Assembly (NCBI GenBank): GCA_003483125.1
Contig: DMWU01000262.1
Coordinates: forward strand, 136 to 16,553
DNA length: 16,418 nt
Direction of reading: 5' to 3'
DNA from: Erythrobacter sp.
Lineage (GTDB): Bacteria; Pseudomonadota; Alphaproteobacteria; Sphingomonadales; Sphingomonadaceae
Below are positions 8,411 to 16,350 of this stretch, in pieces; the stretch's first letter is position 1, and each line of letters begins with the position of its first letter. The notes beneath the pieces were generated by a model that saw nothing but the letters and a program-made list of their open reading frames with translations, was not told the DNA's origin and made no database searches. The position numbers were made by a program, and so were the translations under genes.

Positions 8411-8572
8411 CAATTCAACAACCTCTTGTCCGTTTAGCGGCCAACTGTGATTTGCACCTCGCCGCAGGCATCCTATATCGCCCACAGATGCCTTAGGGCG
8501 GCAAAGCGCAGCTTGCAACGCCGCTGATCGCCGCCCCTGGGCATTATGAATTGAATTGAGGCTGAACATCCG

Positions 8573-9115
8573 ATGCTTGAGCAGATCAAATCTTCACTGT
8601 CGCGCCTTTTGGGTACCGAAGAGGACCCCCGCGAAAGCCTACGCCCCTTGTGGCATCGCACGGTTGAATTGGCACGACTGAAACACTGGTATGCCAATTG
8701 CCACGTTGAAGACAGTGTAAGCGGCAGGTTCGATATGATCTGCGCAGTCTTGAGCGTTGTAATGGTTCGGCTGGAGGCCAGCGAGTTGCGAGCTGAAAGC
8801 TCACTGCTGGCCGAACTGTTTGTCGAAGATATGGACGGGCAGTTGCGTGAATTTGGGGTCAACGATGTTGTCGTGGGCAAACGCGTGGGCAAGCTGATGA
8901 GCACGCTGGGCGGCAGGCTGGGTGCGATTCGCAGCGTCTTGAACCAGCATGACGAGGCCAAGCTGGCAGACGCGATGGAGCGAAATATCACCTATACGGA
9001 TGACGGCTCGTCACAATGCGTCGCGGAGAAACTGCTCGGCCTGCACGACGCGCTGGCAAAAGTCAGTGGCGAAGCGCTGATTGCGGCAGACTTCGAGCTG
9101 GTAGAAGCTGCATGA
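8573..9115 (+). CDS. Ubiquinol-cytochrome c chaperone family protein (CBP3/UQCC1-like)
   Basis: The 180-residue protein carries the family core: RLKHWYANCHVEDSVSGRFDMICAVLSVVMVRL near residues 35-67 and LFVEDMDGQLREFGVNDVVVGKRVGKLM (about 82-109), with the rest helical. Yeast CBP3 and human UQCC1 help assemble the cytochrome bc1 complex; bacterial homologues are assumed, not shown here, to do the same at the inner membrane. There is no signal or membrane segment. GAGG lies 11 bases before the ATG. Its stop overlaps the start of the DUF177 gene as ATGA, so the two are translationally coupled, a pairing common in alphaproteobacteria. Confidence 0.9.
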   Translation: MLEQIKSSLSRLLGTEEDPRESLRPLWHRTVELARLKHWYANCHVEDSVSGRFDMICAVLSVVMVRLEASELRAESSLLAELFVEDMDGQLREFGVNDVVVGKRVGKLMSTLGGRLGAIRSVLNQHDEAKLADAMERNITYTDDGSSQCVAEKLLGLHDALAKVSGEALIAADFELVEAA

Positions 9116-9654
9116 ACTCTGAAACATCAAGCGGAGAATTATCCCGCATCGTGAAAGTACGCCCGCTGCCGGGCGACGCGGTCGAAGTCGAGGCTGATGA
9201 AGCTGAGCGCGCGGCACTTGCCAAGCGATTTGGACTGCCCGCCGTCAAAAGCTTGCGCGCCGAAGTCTCGCTTGAACAAGATGGCGGCTCAATCCTGGCG
9301 CGGGGCATGCTTGATGCCCAGATCATCCAGAATTGTGCAATTTCCGGCGAGGAGTTTGCAGTGTCGATCGATGAGCCAATCTTACTGCGTTTCATCGAGG
9401 CGCGTGGCCCGGAGCCAAGCGAGGATGAAGAAGAGATCGAAATCGAATTGTCAGAGGAAGATTGCGACGAGATCGAATATTCGGGCGACGCCTTCGACCT
9501 GGGCGAGGCAATAGCGCAATCTCTTGGCCTGGCCATCGATCCCTATGCCGAAGGACCCAATGCCGATGCGGCGCGCAAGGATGCGGGCATATCGGGCGAC
9601 GATGAGCCCAGCGGCCCGCTGGCCGAAGCACTCAAGGGATTGAAACGGGACTAG
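9112..9654 (+). CDS. DUF177 (YceD-like) protein
   Basis: The protein has 180 residues from the ATG at 9112, which overlaps the upstream stop (ATGA). An open frame extends to 9016, but inside the chaperone gene. Family marks are the RIVKVRPLP start, IIQNCAISGEEFAVSIDEP near residues 63-81 in place of the usual Cys-containing motif, an acidic middle (EDEEEIEIELSEEDCDEIEYSGD) and the C-terminal LGEAIAQSLGLAIDPYAEGP. E. coli YceD and its plant relative are linked to 23S rRNA/ribosome biogenesis; the bacterial genes usually lie beside rpmF and plsX. Here neither follows: a convergent gene starts within nine bases. The protein is very acidic and probably cytoplasmic. Confidence 0.88.
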   Translation: MNSETSSGELSRIVKVRPLPGDAVEVEADEAERAALAKRFGLPAVKSLRAEVSLEQDGGSILARGMLDAQIIQNCAISGEEFAVSIDEPILLRFIEARGPEPSEDEEEIEIELSEEDCDEIEYSGDAFDLGEAIAQSLGLAIDPYAEGPNADAARKDAGISGDDEPSGPLAEALKGLKRD

Positions 9655-9657
9655 GCA

Positions 9658-9673
9658 CCAGCATTACTGCTGG
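9658..9673. terminator. Small hairpin at convergent stops, possible weak terminator
   Basis: CCAGCA (9658-9663) and TGCTGG (9668-9673) form a perfect 6-bp stem with loop TTAC that includes the phosphofructokinase stop codon. There is no T-run. It is the only structure between the two convergent genes, so any terminator role is a guess. Confidence 0.3.
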
Positions 9674-10863
9674 CCAAGTTCCTGGAGCAATTCGGTGAAC
9701 CAGGGCAATGACACGTCGAATGCCTTGCCACCTTCGATCCGGTCAAACTCGATCACGCGCAGCTCGTCATCGCGCTCCTCGTCCTGTCCAACCACACCTG
9801 CCTCGCCTCGCAATGCCGCATCGACGGCGTGGGCAATACAGGCGCGGATCAGTTCGAGATCAGCACCATTCGCCGGGGCCGAACGAGAGAAATACCCACT
9901 CTTTTGGACCAGCACTTTTTCTGCGCCCAACTCGTCGGCAAGACGCTTGGCGAACCATTGGCCCGGATTGATCTTATCGAGCTGAACATGACCGAACGGA
10001 TCGCGCGGGATCTCTTCCCCTGCTTCCTCCATCGCGGCAACAATTTCGGTCAGGCCCGCACCTTCTGAGATGAACAAGTTCACTCCGTCGAGCCTGTCCA
10101 TGATCGATCGCAGTCGCTTGGATTCACCCGCGATATCGAATGGGCGTTCGGGAACGTAAACGCCATGAACATCCCAACGTTCTGACGAATCTTCCAGCCA
10201 TTCGGCAAAGGGAGTACTTTGCACCCATTGATGGTGAGCCAGCGCCGTCGCCGCGGTGAGCCAACCGCAATTTCGGCCCATAACCTCGTGCACGATCAGC
10301 ATGCGGGGGTTTGACGTGTGCTCTGCGATAATGTTGCGGGCATAGGCTGCGCCATGCTCTGCAGCGGTCCAGGCGCCAAGCGATTGCCTGATCGGGATAA
10401 CATCATTGTCGATTGTCTTGGGCAAGCCAACGACGGTCAGCTTAGATCCATGCTCACCCAGATATTCGGCCAGCTCGGCCGCTGCGGTATTGGTGTCGTC
10501 CCCCCCAATCGTATGCAGGATATCCACCCCGTCGCGGCTCAACTGTTCGGCGGCAATCTTCAATGGATCCTGTCCCGGCTCTACCAAGCCTCGCTTGACG
10601 CAATCCTCGACATTGGTGAGCTTGACCCGGCTGTTACCGATCGGGCTGCCACCAAACGCGTGAAGCCGGTTGGCAGTCGCGCGAACCTTGTCCGTTACCT
10701 CCAATATCTCGCCGGTCAGCAGCCCCGCATAACCATTGCGATAGGCGATGATGCGTATGTCGGGCGCGACCTCGGTATATCGTTCGATCAGCCCGGCAAC
10801 GGCGGAGGAAAGGCACGGGGCAATTCCGCCCGCAGTTAACATTGCTACAGTCGTGACAGCCAT
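9664..10863 (-). CDS. pfp: 6-phosphofructokinase, pyrophosphate-dependent type
   Basis: The 399-residue protein is a PfkA-superfamily enzyme. It has TAGGIAPCLSSAV at the N-terminus, GGDDTNTAA at residues 120-128, PKTIDND at 148-154 and MGRNCGWLT at 195-203, which binds fructose phosphate. The Asp in GGDD (ATP enzymes have GGDG) and the Lys in PKTIDND (ATP enzymes have PGTIDND) are the known determinants of pyrophosphate use. The enzyme should therefore interconvert fructose 6-phosphate and fructose 1,6-bisphosphate reversibly with PPi. That suits bacteria that degrade sugars mainly by the Entner-Doudoroff route and use this step for gluconeogenic or flexible flux. AGGGTG lies just before the ATG. 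A 6-bp hairpin sits 15 bases upstream of the start. It is separated from cueR by a small terminator-like hairpin and probably has its own promoter. Confidence 0.93.
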   Translation of the reverse strand: MAVTTVAMLTAGGIAPCLSSAVAGLIERYTEVAPDIRIIAYRNGYAGLLTGEILEVTDKVRATANRLHAFGGSPIGNSRVKLTNVEDCVKRGLVEPGQDPLKIAAEQLSRDGVDILHTIGGDDTNTAAAELAEYLGEHGSKLTVVGLPKTIDNDVIPIRQSLGAWTAAEHGAAYARNIIAEHTSNPRMLIVHEVMGRNCGWLTAATALAHHQWVQSTPFAEWLEDSSERWDVHGVYVPERPFDIAGESKRLRSIMDRLDGVNLFISEGAGLTEIVAAMEEAGEEIPRDPFGHVQLDKINPGQWFAKRLADELGAEKVLVQKSGYFSRSAPANGADLELIRACIAHAVDAALRGEAGVVGQDEERDDELRVIEFDRIEGGKAFDVSLPWFTELLQELGQQ

Positions 10864-10877
10864 TCACCCTATCTGCC

Positions 10878-10892
10878 AAGCCAAACTGGCTT
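10878..10892. repeat. Inverted repeat in the phosphofructokinase leader
   Basis: AAGCCA (10878-10883) and TGGCTT (10887-10892) form a perfect 6-bp stem with a 3-base loop, 15 bases before the ATG. It could be an operator half-site pair or an RNA hairpin near the ribosome site. The function is unknown. Confidence 0.35.
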
Positions 10893-10921
10893 CGGCTAGT
10901 GTGAATTGGAATGCCTAAATC

Positions 10922-10940
10922 AAAAAAGATGGCGAACGCC
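10922..10940 (-). terminator. Probable intrinsic terminator of the copA-cueR operon
   Basis: On the minus strand GGCG-TT-CGCC (10940-10931) overlaps the last base of the cueR stop codon and is followed by ATCTTTTTTG, a run of six T. The stem is short (three or four pairs), so efficiency may be modest, but the position and the T-run fit the end of the operon. Confidence 0.45.
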
Positions 10941-11341
10941 TAGGGCTTGGCGGCCTCTTCAGAAATCCTGTCGATGATCGGGCAATCGGGCCGATCATTC
11001 CCGTGACATTTGCTGGCGAGTTCGAGCAGCGTCTTGCGCATGGCGGCCAGCCCTTTCGCCTTGCGCCCAAGTTCCTCTGCCCGCGCAAGCGCAAGGGCCT
11101 TCACATCTGCACTGTTGCGGTCATCGTCACTCCACAGGCCGAGTAGTTCGCGGATCTCCTCTATGGGGAAGCCCAGATCGCGCGCATTAGCGGCAAATCG
11201 CAACCGGTGAACGTCAGCATCCGAGTAATCGCGATAGCCGCTATCTCGCCGCGCAGGCGACGGGATGAGGCCAATCTTTTCATAGTGGCGGATCATCCTC
11301 TCGGACACTCCACTTATGCGCGATGCCTCACCAATCTTCAT
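10940..11341 (-). CDS. cueR: CueR-type copper-responsive MerR regulator
   Basis: The 133-residue protein starts with a MerR helix-turn-helix and wing: [26 protein letters not shown], then [21 protein letters not shown] dimerisation helix follows (about 75-108) and a metal loop with Cys112 and Cys120 spaced C-x7-C ([11 protein letters not shown]). Ser77 is also present. Cys112, Cys120 and Ser77 are the positions that make E. coli CueR selective for Cu(I), Ag(I) and Au(I). It should bend and unwind the 19-bp-spaced copA promoter when copper is bound. Its ATG overlaps the copA stop (ATGA), so regulator and pump are made from one message and the regulator controls its own synthesis. Mercury (MerR) or zinc (ZntR) sensing is less likely given the residues and the partner gene. 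Confidence 0.93.
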   Translation of the reverse strand: MKIGEASRISGVSERMIRHYEKIGLIPSPARRDSGYRDYSDADVHRLRFAANARDLGFPIEEIRELLGLWSDDDRNSADVKALALARAEELGRKAKGLAAMRKTLLELASKCHGNDRPDCPIIDRISEEAAKP

Positions 11342-13695
11342 ATTCTTGCCCTGTTAAGTCGCAGCGCATTGGTTACGACGCTTACAGATGAAAGCGACAT
11401 TGCCGCTGCAGCGATGATCGGTGAAAGCAGGAGGCCGAAAGCGGGATAGAGCGCGCCTGCTGCCACTGGCACGCCTAGCGCATTATAGAAGAAAGCGAAG
11501 AACAGGTTCTGGCGAATATTGGCCATAGTCTTGCGGCTAAGGCTCATCGCCGCGGCGATACCGGTAAGATCACTCTTTAACAGGGTTACGCCAGCGCTTT
11601 CCATAGCGACATCGGTTCCAGATCCCATGGCGATCCCGACATCGGCTGCGGCAAGTGCAGGCGCATCGTTCACGCCGTCACCAGCCATAGCAACAACACT
11701 TCCTTCTTCGCGGAGCCGGGCCACGACCGCGCTCTTGCGGTCTGGCAATATATCTGCCTCGACCTCGGTAATGCCCAGTTGGCCTGCAACTGCCTGTGCC
11801 GTCGTATGATTGTCGCCGGTCAGCATGACAATGCGGATTCCCGCCCGCTTCAATTGCTCGAGCGCGGCAGGTGTGCTGGATTTGATCGGGTCGGCAATCG
11901 CGAACACGCCCGCAGCGCTGCCGCCCACCGCAATATAGATGGCGGTTGCGCCCTCGCCGCGCAGTTCCTCTGCCACAGCATCCAATGCATCGGTCGCAAC
12001 TTCCATTTCCTGCATGAAGCGGGCATTGCCAAGTGCGACGGGTATTCCCTTAACCACACCCTTAGCACCCTTGCCGGTAGGCGAATCAAAGTCGTCAACA
12101 TCAGAAATCGACATGCCGCGTTCGTTCGCCGCATCAACGATGGCAATTGCCAGCGGGTGCTCCGAGGATCTCTCCACAGCTGCGGCAAGGCGTAGAAGCT
12201 CATTTTCGTCCACCTGACCGGCACTAACAATCCTGGTCAGGGCGGGCTTTCCCTTGGTAAGCGTGCCGGTCTTGTCCACCACCAGAGTGTCGACCTTTTC
12301 CAACCTTTCAAGCGCGGCGGCATCCTTGATCAGCACGCCAAACGAAGCGCCCCGCCCTACACCGACCATGATCGACATGGGTGTAGCCAGGCCCAATGCG
12401 CAAGGACAGGCGATAATCAGAACCGAAACGGCAGCGACCAGTCCATAGGTAAAGCGCGGCTCAGGGCCCCAGATTGACCATGCGATGAACGCCAGCACGG
12501 CAATAGCCAGGACGGAAGGTACGAACCAGCCTGCGACGATGTCCGCCAATCTTTGTATGGGGGCACGCGAGCGCTGCGCCTCAGCAACCATCTGGACTAT
12601 ACGAGACAGCATCGTATCTCGCCCGACGGCCTGCGCACGAATGACGAGAGCACCGGTCTGGTTGATTGTGCCGCCAATGACCTTGTCGCCAACCTCTTTT
12701 GAAAGCGGCATGGATTCGCCAGTTACCAGCGCCTCATCAAGCGTAGAGCGCCCTTGCTCTACTTCGCCATCGACGGGGACTTTCTCACCTGGCCGAACGC
12801 GCAGCATGTCGCCTACCACGATTTGGTCCAGCGGGACTTCGGCTTCGCTCCCGTCTTGGGAAATGCGGCGTGCTGTCTTGGGAGCAATGCCAAGCAGGAC
12901 CTTGATTGCGCCTGAAGTCCGCTCACGCGCACGCAGCTCCAGCACCTGCCCAAGCAGTACCAGCACGATGATCACGGCCGCTGCCTCGAAATAGACAGGC
13001 ACCTGGCCTTCCATTCCTCTGAATTCGGCCGGGAACATGCCTGGGGCCAGAAGTGCAATCACACTATAAATCCAGGCAATACCGGTTCCCATTGCGATAA
13101 GCGTAAACATGTTGAGGTTACGGCTGACCAGCGACGCCCAACCACGCTCGAAAAATGGTTTGCCCGTCCATAATACTACTGGTGTTGCCAGCGCGAACTG
13201 GACCCATGCGGAGATATTCATGGGTACAAGCTCATGAATGGCCGGGAAGATATGAGCGCCCATTTCCAGCAGGAATACTGGTAACGCCAGTACCAGCCCG
13301 ATCCAGAACCGGCGCGTCATATCGATCAGCTCTTCATTCGGCCCACTGTCTGCAGTGAAGAATTCGGGCTCCAGTGCCATTCCGCAGATCGGGCATACGC
13401 CAGGGTGATCCTGCCGGATTTCCGGATCCATGGGGCAGGTCCAGATTGTGCCTTCCGGTACGGGTTCATCTTCCGCTGCGAGTTCCGGATTTAGCCAGCG
13501 CTCAGGATTTTCCTCGAACCTTGTTACACAGCGCGCGCTGCAGAAATGGTAGTCCTGCCCATCATGTTGTGCATGATTCGGCGTAGCATCTGGATCGACC
13601 GACATGCCGCAAACCGGGTCGATCTTTTGCGCAGAATCGCTATGCGCGTGCCCCTGTTGGCAGCAGTTATGATAATGGTCCTGATGATTCGTCAT
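11338..13695 (-). CDS. copA: CopA, copper-exporting P1B-type ATPase with YHS and metal-binding N-terminus
   Basis: From ATG 13695 the protein has 785 residues. AAAGGAG lies 7 bases upstream, whereas the longer frame to 13728 runs into the promoter. The N-terminus is His/Cys-rich ([12 protein letters not shown]). A YHS domain follows (DPVCGMSV to FCSARC, about residues 26-65), then a heavy-metal-binding motif, [26 protein letters not shown] (about 85-110). There is no HMA domain. The ATPase core has TGES (325-328), the transmembrane CPC (430-432), the phosphorylated DKTGT (474-478), SEHPLA (511-516) and GDGVND (672-677). The last helices contain FFYNALGVP and [11 protein letters not shown], the P1B-1 residues for Cu(I)/Ag(I). 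It pumps cytosolic Cu(I) out across the inner membrane using ATP. The gene heads a two-gene operon with cueR and is fired from a CueR-type promoter. Confidence 0.95.
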   Translation of the reverse strand: MTNHQDHYHNCCQQGHAHSDSAQKIDPVCGMSVDPDATPNHAQHDGQDYHFCSARCVTRFEENPERWLNPELAAEDEPVPEGTIWTCPMDPEIRQDHPGVCPICGMALEPEFFTADSGPNEELIDMTRRFWIGLVLALPVFLLEMGAHIFPAIHELVPMNISAWVQFALATPVVLWTGKPFFERGWASLVSRNLNMFTLIAMGTGIAWIYSVIALLAPGMFPAEFRGMEGQVPVYFEAAAVIIVLVLLGQVLELRARERTSGAIKVLLGIAPKTARRISQDGSEAEVPLDQIVVGDMLRVRPGEKVPVDGEVEQGRSTLDEALVTGESMPLSKEVGDKVIGGTINQTGALVIRAQAVGRDTMLSRIVQMVAEAQRSRAPIQRLADIVAGWFVPSVLAIAVLAFIAWSIWGPEPRFTYGLVAAVSVLIIACPCALGLATPMSIMVGVGRGASFGVLIKDAAALERLEKVDTLVVDKTGTLTKGKPALTRIVSAGQVDENELLRLAAAVERSSEHPLAIAIVDAANERGMSISDVDDFDSPTGKGAKGVVKGIPVALGNARFMQEMEVATDALDAVAEELRGEGATAIYIAVGGSAAGVFAIADPIKSSTPAALEQLKRAGIRIVMLTGDNHTTAQAVAGQLGITEVEADILPDRKSAVVARLREEGSVVAMAGDGVNDAPALAAADVGIAMGSGTDVAMESAGVTLLKSDLTGIAAAMSLSRKTMANIRQNLFFAFFYNALGVPVAAGALYPAFGLLLSPIIAAAAMSLSSVSVVTNALRLNRARI

Positions 13696-13719
13696 CGGCT
13701 TGCTCCTTTGCCGATAACC

Positions 13720-13750
13720 TAAATACACCTTAACATGATGTCAGGGTCAA
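13720..13750 (-). promoter_or_regulatory. CueR-type copper-inducible promoter/operator of copA
   Basis: On the minus strand -35 TTGACC (13750-13745) and -10 TATTTA (13725-13720) are 19 bases apart, the long spacer typical of MerR-family promoters. Inside it lies an imperfect dyad, ACCCTGAC and GTTAAGGT around five bases (13747-13727; six of eight positions symmetric), resembling known CueR/HmrR operators. It is 25 bases above the copA ATG. The binding protein is inferred to be the CueR of this operon. Confidence 0.85.
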
Positions 13751-13863
13751 GCGAAAATTGGAAATGCTCGCCTCGCGCACAGGCCAGCTTTCCTACATCG
13801 CCGCGCCTTGTCATAAGCGGCTTCGATCTTTGCCATTGTGATAGCGCACCAAAACATCCGGCA

Positions 13864-13881
13864 CCCTGCCCAAGAGCAGGG
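13864..13881. repeat. Hairpin A in the ssb-copA gap
   Basis: CCCTGC (13864-13869) and GCAGGG (13876-13881) form a perfect 6-bp stem with loop CCAAGA. On the plus strand a T-rich stretch follows a few bases later. Its loop is complementary to the loop of hairpin B at 13926-13949. No gene was found around it. Confidence 0.5.
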
Positions 13882-13925
13882 GAGTGACTTTGTTCTCTTA
13901 TACTATATCGCATGTGTCGCTTTTG

Positions 13926-13949
13926 TCAGCCTTCTTGGGGAAAGGCTGA
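13926..13949 (-). terminator. Hairpin B downstream of ssb, probable terminator without T-run
   Basis: TCAGCCTT and AAGGCTGA form a perfect 8-bp stem with an 8-base loop, 16 bases after the ssb stop. It is the natural candidate for the 3' end of the feoAB-ssb message. On the minus strand the stem is followed by CAAAAGCG, not T's, so termination may be weak or the hairpin may only stabilise the end. Confidence 0.4.
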
Positions 13950-13965
13950 ACAAGGCAAATGACGA

Positions 13966-14469
13966 TCAAAACGGAATGTCGTCATCCAGATCGTCATAGC
14001 CAGAGCCGCCGCCCTGCGATCCGCCGCCGTGGCCACCGTCTGCATCGCCACCGGAGCCTCCGCCGCCTTGGTTCCAGTTTCCGCCGCCTGAGCGGCCACC
14101 ACCACCGCCGCCTTCGCCGCGGCCATCGAGCATGGTCAGCGTGCCGTTAAAGCCACGTAGGACAACCTCTGTCGAATAGCGGTCATTACCCTGCTGGTCC
14201 TGCCATTTGCGGGTCTGCAATTGGCCCTCGACAAAGACCTTGCTGCCCTTGCGCAGGTAATTTTCGCAAACATTGACGAGGCCTTCGCTGAAAATCGCGA
14301 CCGTATGCCATTCGGTACGCTCCTGCCGCTCGCTAGTATTGCGATCCTTCCAGGTTTCCGTCGTCGCGATACGCAGATTGGCCACGCGGCCACCATTCTG
14401 GAAGCTGCGAATTTCCGGATCAGCGCCCAAATTCCCGATGAGCATTACCTTGTTGAGTGACCCGGCCAT
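13966..14469 (-). CDS. ssb: Single-stranded DNA-binding protein
   Basis: The 167-residue protein has an N-terminal OB fold (residues 1-110), beginning [21 protein letters not shown] and including [12 protein letters not shown] and [26 protein letters not shown] Gly-rich linker (about 118-155, with Asn, Gln, Ser and Asp) leads to the acidic tip DLDDDIPF, which recruits replication and repair partners. It coats single-stranded DNA as a tetramer in replication, recombination and repair. AGGA directly precedes the ATG, with AAGGAA further up. It lies 17 bases downstream of feoB on the same strand and may be partly co-transcribed with the iron genes. The length is normal and no residue is missing. 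Confidence 0.98.
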   Translation of the reverse strand: MAGSLNKVMLIGNLGADPEIRSFQNGGRVANLRIATTETWKDRNTSERQERTEWHTVAIFSEGLVNVCENYLRKGSKVFVEGQLQTRKWQDQQGNDRYSTEVVLRGFNGTLTMLDGRGEGGGGGGRSGGGNWNQGGGGSGGDADGGHGGGSQGGGSGYDDLDDDIPF

Positions 14470-14486
14470 TCCTAGCGTTCCTTATT

Positions 14487-16340
14487 CTATAATCCGAGGG
14501 CAACCGCGCCCCAGTAGGTGATTCCCGCAAACACATAGGCCAGCGCGAACAGGTAAGCCAACATGAAGCTGGGCCATTTCCACCCGTTTGTCTCTCGCCG
14601 GGCAACAGCAATGGTCGAAAGGCATTGCGGGGCGAAGACAAACCAGGCGAGGAAGGCGAGCGCGGTTGGCAGGCTCCAGCGCGCTGCGATCTGTCCGCGC
14701 AATGCATCCTCGGTCTCAGTCTCGTCATCGCTATCGACTGCATAGGTAGTTGCAAGAGAGGCGACAGCCACTTCGCGCGCAGCCATGGCCGGGACGAGCG
14801 ATAGCGTCATTTCGCGGTTGAATCCGACAGGTTCGAAGGCGGGATGGATTGCCGAAGCAATCTGGCCCGCAAACGATGCGTCGACCTGGCTTTCCCCCGG
14901 CTCTGCCTGAGGGAATGTGAGCAGCAACCACAGGACCACGGTGACGCTAAAGATGATGGTACCTGCGCGGCGCAGGAATACCCATGCCCGCTGCCACAAA
15001 CCGATCAGCAAGTCGCGTATCCGGGGCAGCTGGTATCGCGGCAACTCCATTATGAAGCCAGATGCCGCACCCTTGGTTACCGAACGGCGCAGGACCAACG
15101 CCACGATCATCGCACCCAGAATCCCCGCAAGATAAAGTCCGAAAAGGACCAAACCCTGCAGCCCGATACCCGGCCCAACGGTAGTGGCTGGAATGACGGC
15201 ACCTATGATCACGGCGTAGACGGGCAGTCGTGCCGAGCAGGTCATCAGCGGCGCGATCAGGATAGTGGTGAGCCGATCCTTGGGATCCGAAATGCTACGC
15301 GTCGCCATGATGCCCGGAATGGCGCAGGCGAAACTGGATAGCAGTGGAATGAAGCTGCGGCCCGACAGGCCGACGCCCGCCATCATTCGGTCCATCAGGA
15401 AGGCCGCACGCGCCATATATCCTGATGCTTCCATCAACAGAATGAACGCAAAGAGGATCACGATCTGCGGCAGGAAGACGACCACCGATCCGACACCCGC
15501 AATCACCCCTTCGGTAATAAGATCGCGGAAGAAACCCGCCCCCATATTGGCAACGACCATAGCAGAGGCCGCCTCGGCGCCTGCTTCGATCAGGTCCATA
15601 ACCGGCTCGGCCCAGGCGAAAACTGCCTGGAACATGATGAACAAAAAGCCGAAAAGGATAACCGGGCCAATCCAAGGATGAAGGAACAGCCTGTCCAGCC
15701 CCGTATGTAAACGGTGAATATGGCTTTCGGAAACTATCGCGGCCTTGGCTATTTCCTTGGCTTCGAGCCTTCGCTCAGAAAGGGTGAGATGGCCCAAAGG
15801 ATGCGAATCCCCGTTAGACGAAGCAACTTCGCAAAGCTTCTCGATCTCGGTCAACAGCTCGTCCAGCCCACGCTTGCGCACAGCCACGGTTGGCACAACG
15901 GGCACACCCAGGACGTTCGAGAGTGCGGCTGGATCGAGAACAAGGCCATCGCGTTCGGCCAGATCGACCATATTGAGAGCGATCATGGTTGGCCTGCCAA
16001 GCGCGATAATTTCCTGTGTAAAGACCAGATGCTGCTCAAGATTCGCAGCGTCGATTACAAGAATGAGGATATCGGGTTGCACCTCACCCTCGAATTCGCC
16101 GAGCACGACCTTGCGGGTGACCAGTTCATCCGGGCTGCTTGCATCAAGTGCATAGCTTCCCGGCAGATCGGTCAAGCCAATGACCCGGCCTGAGGGCAGG
16201 CTTGAATGGCCTGCCTTTCGTTCCACCGTTACGCCAGGATAATTGGCGATCTTTTGACGCGCGCCCGACAAGGCATTGAACAGTGCGCTCTTGCCTGCAT
16301 TGGGGTTGCCCACCAGCGCCGCCACCAGATTGTTTTCCAT
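14487..16340 (-). CDS. feoB: FeoB, ferrous iron transporter
   Basis: The 617-residue protein has an N-terminal G domain with G1 GNPNAGKS (11-18), G2 around Thr38 in YPGVTVE, G3 DLPG (58-61) and G4 NMVD (123-126). A helical spacer (about 155-215) follows, then the membrane part with two gate repeats. The gate cysteines are visible in SFACAIPGIMATR (Cys339) and LMTCSARLPVYA (Cys368). Length is near that of other alphaproteobacterial FeoB and shorter than the roughly 770 residues of enterobacterial proteins, mainly at the C-terminus. It carries Fe(II) across the inner membrane with GTP-dependent regulation. The start lies ten bases after the feoA stop, so the two form an operon. No Fur box could be looked for because the promoter is outside the window. 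Confidence 0.96.
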   Translation of the reverse strand: MENNLVAALVGNPNAGKSALFNALSGARQKIANYPGVTVERKAGHSSLPSGRVIGLTDLPGSYALDASSPDELVTRKVVLGEFEGEVQPDILILVIDAANLEQHLVFTQEIIALGRPTMIALNMVDLAERDGLVLDPAALSNVLGVPVVPTVAVRKRGLDELLTEIEKLCEVASSNGDSHPLGHLTLSERRLEAKEIAKAAIVSESHIHRLHTGLDRLFLHPWIGPVILFGFLFIMFQAVFAWAEPVMDLIEAGAEAASAMVVANMGAGFFRDLITEGVIAGVGSVVVFLPQIVILFAFILLMEASGYMARAAFLMDRMMAGVGLSGRSFIPLLSSFACAIPGIMATRSISDPKDRLTTILIAPLMTCSARLPVYAVIIGAVIPATTVGPGIGLQGLVLFGLYLAGILGAMIVALVLRRSVTKGAASGFIMELPRYQLPRIRDLLIGLWQRAWVFLRRAGTIIFSVTVVLWLLLTFPQAEPGESQVDASFAGQIASAIHPAFEPVGFNREMTLSLVPAMAAREVAVASLATTYAVDSDDETETEDALRGQIAARWSLPTALAFLAWFVFAPQCLSTIAVARRETNGWKWPSFMLAYLFALAYVFAGITYWGAVALGL

Positions 16341-16350
16341 CGGCTTGGCC

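Noticed and set aside
8411..8569. Longer BamE start at 8569
   Set aside because: It would bury the lipoprotein signal and extend to within three bases of the divergent chaperone start.
13719..13913. Minus-strand open frame of 64 codons between ssb and copA
   Set aside because: It runs through the copA promoter/operator and has no family features or ribosome site.
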